Assembly (NCBI RefSeq): GCF_001625305.1
Contig: NW_017803113.1
Location: 159,819 to 223,818, forward strand
Reading direction: 5' to 3'
DNA from: Branchiostoma belcheri
Lineage: Eukaryota; Chordata; Leptocardii; Amphioxiformes; Branchiostomatidae
DNA length: 64,000 bases
The notes beneath the pieces are model-generated. The model did no database searches. It was not told the origin of the DNA and was given only the letters and a program-made list of their open reading frames with translations. Of this stretch, positions 22,286 through 64,000 are shown piece by piece (the stretch's first letter is position 1; every line of letters starts with the position of its first letter). A program made the position numbers and the translations under genes.

Positions 22286-22291
22286 TGCCTG

Positions 22292-61328
<39,037 letters not shown>

Positions 61329-64000
61329 CTGATTTTCCCTATTACGTGGTGCACACAACCGACATGAAACATCCACTATTATGTCTAACATTCCACCGTG
61401 CAGTTATAAAATATATGCAGCGTTTGGTTAGTGGTGAGCAGCTAGCGTGGCATGCAGTACCGATGTGCACAGACAGGAGGCGTTGCTGTTAGCGTGTTTT
61501 TTTCCTCCAGGACACAACATCGAACATGCTTCTTATGTTGTTGTTGACAGGGACAAATGACAAATTTACAAATGTCTGCCGGTTGGCACAGCTATAGATG
61601 ATGACTACAGCTACATGGATGTACTTTCACACGACACAGAGGACACGTTTTCCACCATTTTGACGGGGATTTACTACTAGAACTACTGTAAAGATTCTAC
61701 GCTCAGAATTACTTGATGAGACATCCGGTAAATTTGTCAAGTTTGTCCACGCTTCTATGCTGTGGCGCTGGCATGCAAAGTGTCACAACACAACATCTGG
61801 CCGGCACAGCCTTGGTTTTTCCTCGTGGTGAATATTTCATGGAGTCGAAATTGGAAATTTCGAAGAACGATTCTTCTAGACATGGCTTTGACAGTAACAA
61901 TTTGCAAAGTATATTGTTTTGGGGCTCCTTATTTTCATCCAAACTGAGAATCGATTTTATTCTTAGACTAGCATTTTGAAGAATGGGTCTTCTAAGCATG
62001 GATTTGACAGTAACAATTTGCTAAGTATAATATTATTGTTTTTGGACTCCTTATTTTGATCCAAGCTGAAAACCAAGTTTTTTTTGTATAATTTAGATAA
62101 TGATTCTTCTATAGATATGTCCTAGACAGTAGCAACTTGCCAAGTACAAATGTAAATTGTTTTTAAACTCTTTATTTTGATCCAAACAGAGAATCAGATT
62201 TGAAAGAATTTCATGACAAATTTCGTCATTTCTTTTTCTGTCAATTTTCATATTTTAAAGAATTTTGAGAGCAAAGCCATAGTCGTCTGTTTCCTTTTGT
62301 CAATTTTGTAGAGTTTCTGTTTGAGAAAACCAACTGTACCGGCTGTGAACACCTAGGTACCTCGTTCTTCCTAGTGTCTACTCGCATGGCATGAGCCACC
62401 AAGTCTTTAGCCTGGTCAGAGAGTGCCGCATGCAAGAGTGAGCCGAGCAACCAACCATTGAACAGGACGTAACGTACGAAACGCACGCAGAGCAGGAACA
62501 ACAAATCAGGACCGACCAAAGTGGAAAAACATACGGATTCCACATGCAGGCTCGACTTTCTATGGCTTTCAGAGGTTTGGTATTTTTTCGGGGGGTTATA
62601 TGTATATTATACAGCTAGGGGACTCATGGTACTACCCTGTGACTTGACTCTTGCAAATGCACAACGATAAGACTGTGTGTGTGTGTGTGTACCGGGAGGT
62701 TGTGTTTCCCGATCACGTCAAAAATGAGAAAAAAAAGTCTCACACAGTCCAGACCTTTGCACATTAACAGGAGTCTCTAGCACACAGGTGGCATATATAC
62801 CATGATCATGGAATGGACTAAGTCGTTTGCTACTACTTCGTGCATGGTTGATTTTTATTTTTTTTTGTGGGGGGCTATCCTTTCGCAGGATGGAATGCAC
62901 AGGTGACGAAGACAGATACACACACGTGCAGGGCATAGATCTGGTGGTGATGCAACAGACTGTGTCTCTTGGGGGTTTGCTAGAATGTCTCAAAACACAA
63001 TATTTAGTATTGCCAACATCATCATCATCTAGTTGTGAGAGTTTCACGGTTGTTTCATGGGTTGCCAACATAATGGCATCATGTAATTGTATTTCAAGTC
63101 CGAGACATTTTTAAGACATAATGCCAAAGATGAACATTTGTTTCACTTGCATGATTATCTCTTAATGAACTTTTAATTGTGTTTGTAATATCAAACTATA
63201 AGAGTGTGCCTGTTTAGCCTCTGATTACTTATTTACAGTGCTTGAAATAATAGCTGTTCTAGCGTAAGGAATTTGGTGTTGCCGCTGACAAAGCTGTAGC
63301 TGTTGATCCCCAAAGAGTCGTTCTTCGGTGCAGTGGTGGCTGTGCAACACTCTGATCTACTGAAGACAGGGGTTCCATTTTTACACCAAGTCACTTTCCA
63401 AAGCCTTATAATACTGTTTTCTTATTATTTTCACCATATCAGGCTACTTTCCTAAATAGAGCAATCAACATACAGGATTTTGTCACAAGCAGTGGGCTGA
63501 AGTGAATGAAATTGGTGAGTTCTGGTCCAAAATGGAACCCCTGTTGTTGTTTTTTCCTTAGTGCGTGATGTCTATATCTGTCCTTGCCTTGTCCTCCTGA
63601 GTTTTGATAGTTACCTCGGCGGAGAGAACAGTCTGTGGCGTTAGTACAATTCAGACAGGCAGGGTTTAAGAGAGCGAGACTGTTGTTAGACAGAGTGCTC
63701 GGACGATCAAGTCTGTCGGACGTACAAATCGTGCTATGCTGCTGAGGTAGTTGTTGAAAACATGCGGGGAGTAGAGTGTTGACAAAGTGTACACGTACAC
63801 CCAACACATTCGTTTATCAATTAGTAAAAACTGTTAATTAATGAATTAATTAGGTGTCGCCTGCAAGAAGAATCTGTCATTGTTTTCCTTTCCAACAAAC
63901 GAAAATTGAAATGTGGCTTCCTTGTTGGAGGACCCAGATGAAACAACGTAAAAAAAAAAAGCGAGCTTAGCAAAAAGGTTTCATCAGTTGGGTCTTCCAA
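61329..64000. other. Otoferlin intron and window end
   Basis: No exon fitting the preceding ferlin segment (end of C2D) was found on the minus strand, so the next 5' exon lies outside. It contains a tandem repeat of about 130 bp (61860-62215, three units with GACAGTAACAATTTGC and TCCTTATTTT.ATCCAA). An inverted repeat near the edge begins with TTGGAGGACCCAGATGAAAC at about 63924. Confidence 0.55.

Larger units (their letters stand above)
16960..22291. other. Tail-to-tail intergenic region
   Basis: This lies between the stops of SLC2A12 (plus) and otoferlin (minus). It holds the SLC2A12 3' UTR with a foldback element, a dispersed repeat cluster (18590-18800) and a tandem duplication next to the otoferlin end. 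Between about 18850 and 21950 nothing recognisable as a gene was seen; the frames there are short and without family features. Confidence 0.6.

Noticed and set aside
62338-62543. Possible upstream otoferlin exon
   Set aside because: The minus-strand frame here does not match the ferlin sequence expected before FIGRALAKP and lacks a suitable donor in phase.

Overview
The window looks like an invertebrate chordate, most likely an amphioxus (Branchiostoma). Genes are intron-rich with small exons and good GT-AG sites. Two of them are close matches to vertebrate genes (SLC2A12/GLUT12 and OTOF/otoferlin). The introns are crowded with short palindromic (MITE-like) repeats, minisatellites and other dispersed repeats. 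The species is inferred from this style; it was not tested by any search. All exon models below were built by eye from reading frame, phase and splice sites.

Layout. (1) 1-1912: upstream sequence holding a large foldback element and a second palindrome. (2) 1913-16959, plus strand: a complete 15-exon SLC2A12-like sugar transporter gene (644 codons). (3) 7247-8776, minus strand, nested in intron 5 of SLC2A12: a complete 3-exon secreted fibrinogen-related (FReD) protein gene of 281 residues. (4) 16960-22291: tail-to-tail intergenic sequence with repeats. (5) 22292-61328, minus strand: the 3' half of an otoferlin gene, 22 exon positions covering the pre-C2E region, the lysine-rich linker, C2E, C2F and the C-terminal membrane anchor. 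Its 5' half lies beyond position 64000. (6) 61329-64000: apparently an intron of otoferlin.

The most striking find is at the 3' end of otoferlin. Seven separate terminal exons (29595-29775, 28742-28922, 26767-26947, 25357-25537, 23460-23640, 22546-22726, 22292-22472) are all exactly 181 nt, all in the same phase, and all encode an RPD start, a transmembrane helix, a PGY motif and a stop. They form a menu of seven alternative membrane anchors for one Ca2+-sensor protein; vertebrate OTOF is known to have two. A second choice sits in the C2E domain: two 36-nt exons (42913-42948 and 42811-42846) encode alternative versions of the first calcium-binding loop. Candidate in-frame cassettes of 24, 33 and 93 nt add to this.

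A second theme runs through both large genes. Partial copies of exon edges, usually carrying the splice site, are repeated next to the true exon: SLC2A12 exons 4 and 14, and otoferlin exons at 33.1, 35.8, 36.7, 39.1, 40.1, 58.4 and 60.2 kb. Local exon-edge duplication therefore looks like a recurrent process in this region, and it may be the raw material of the alternative exons.

No endogenous retrovirus, LTR element or other virus-like element was recognised.
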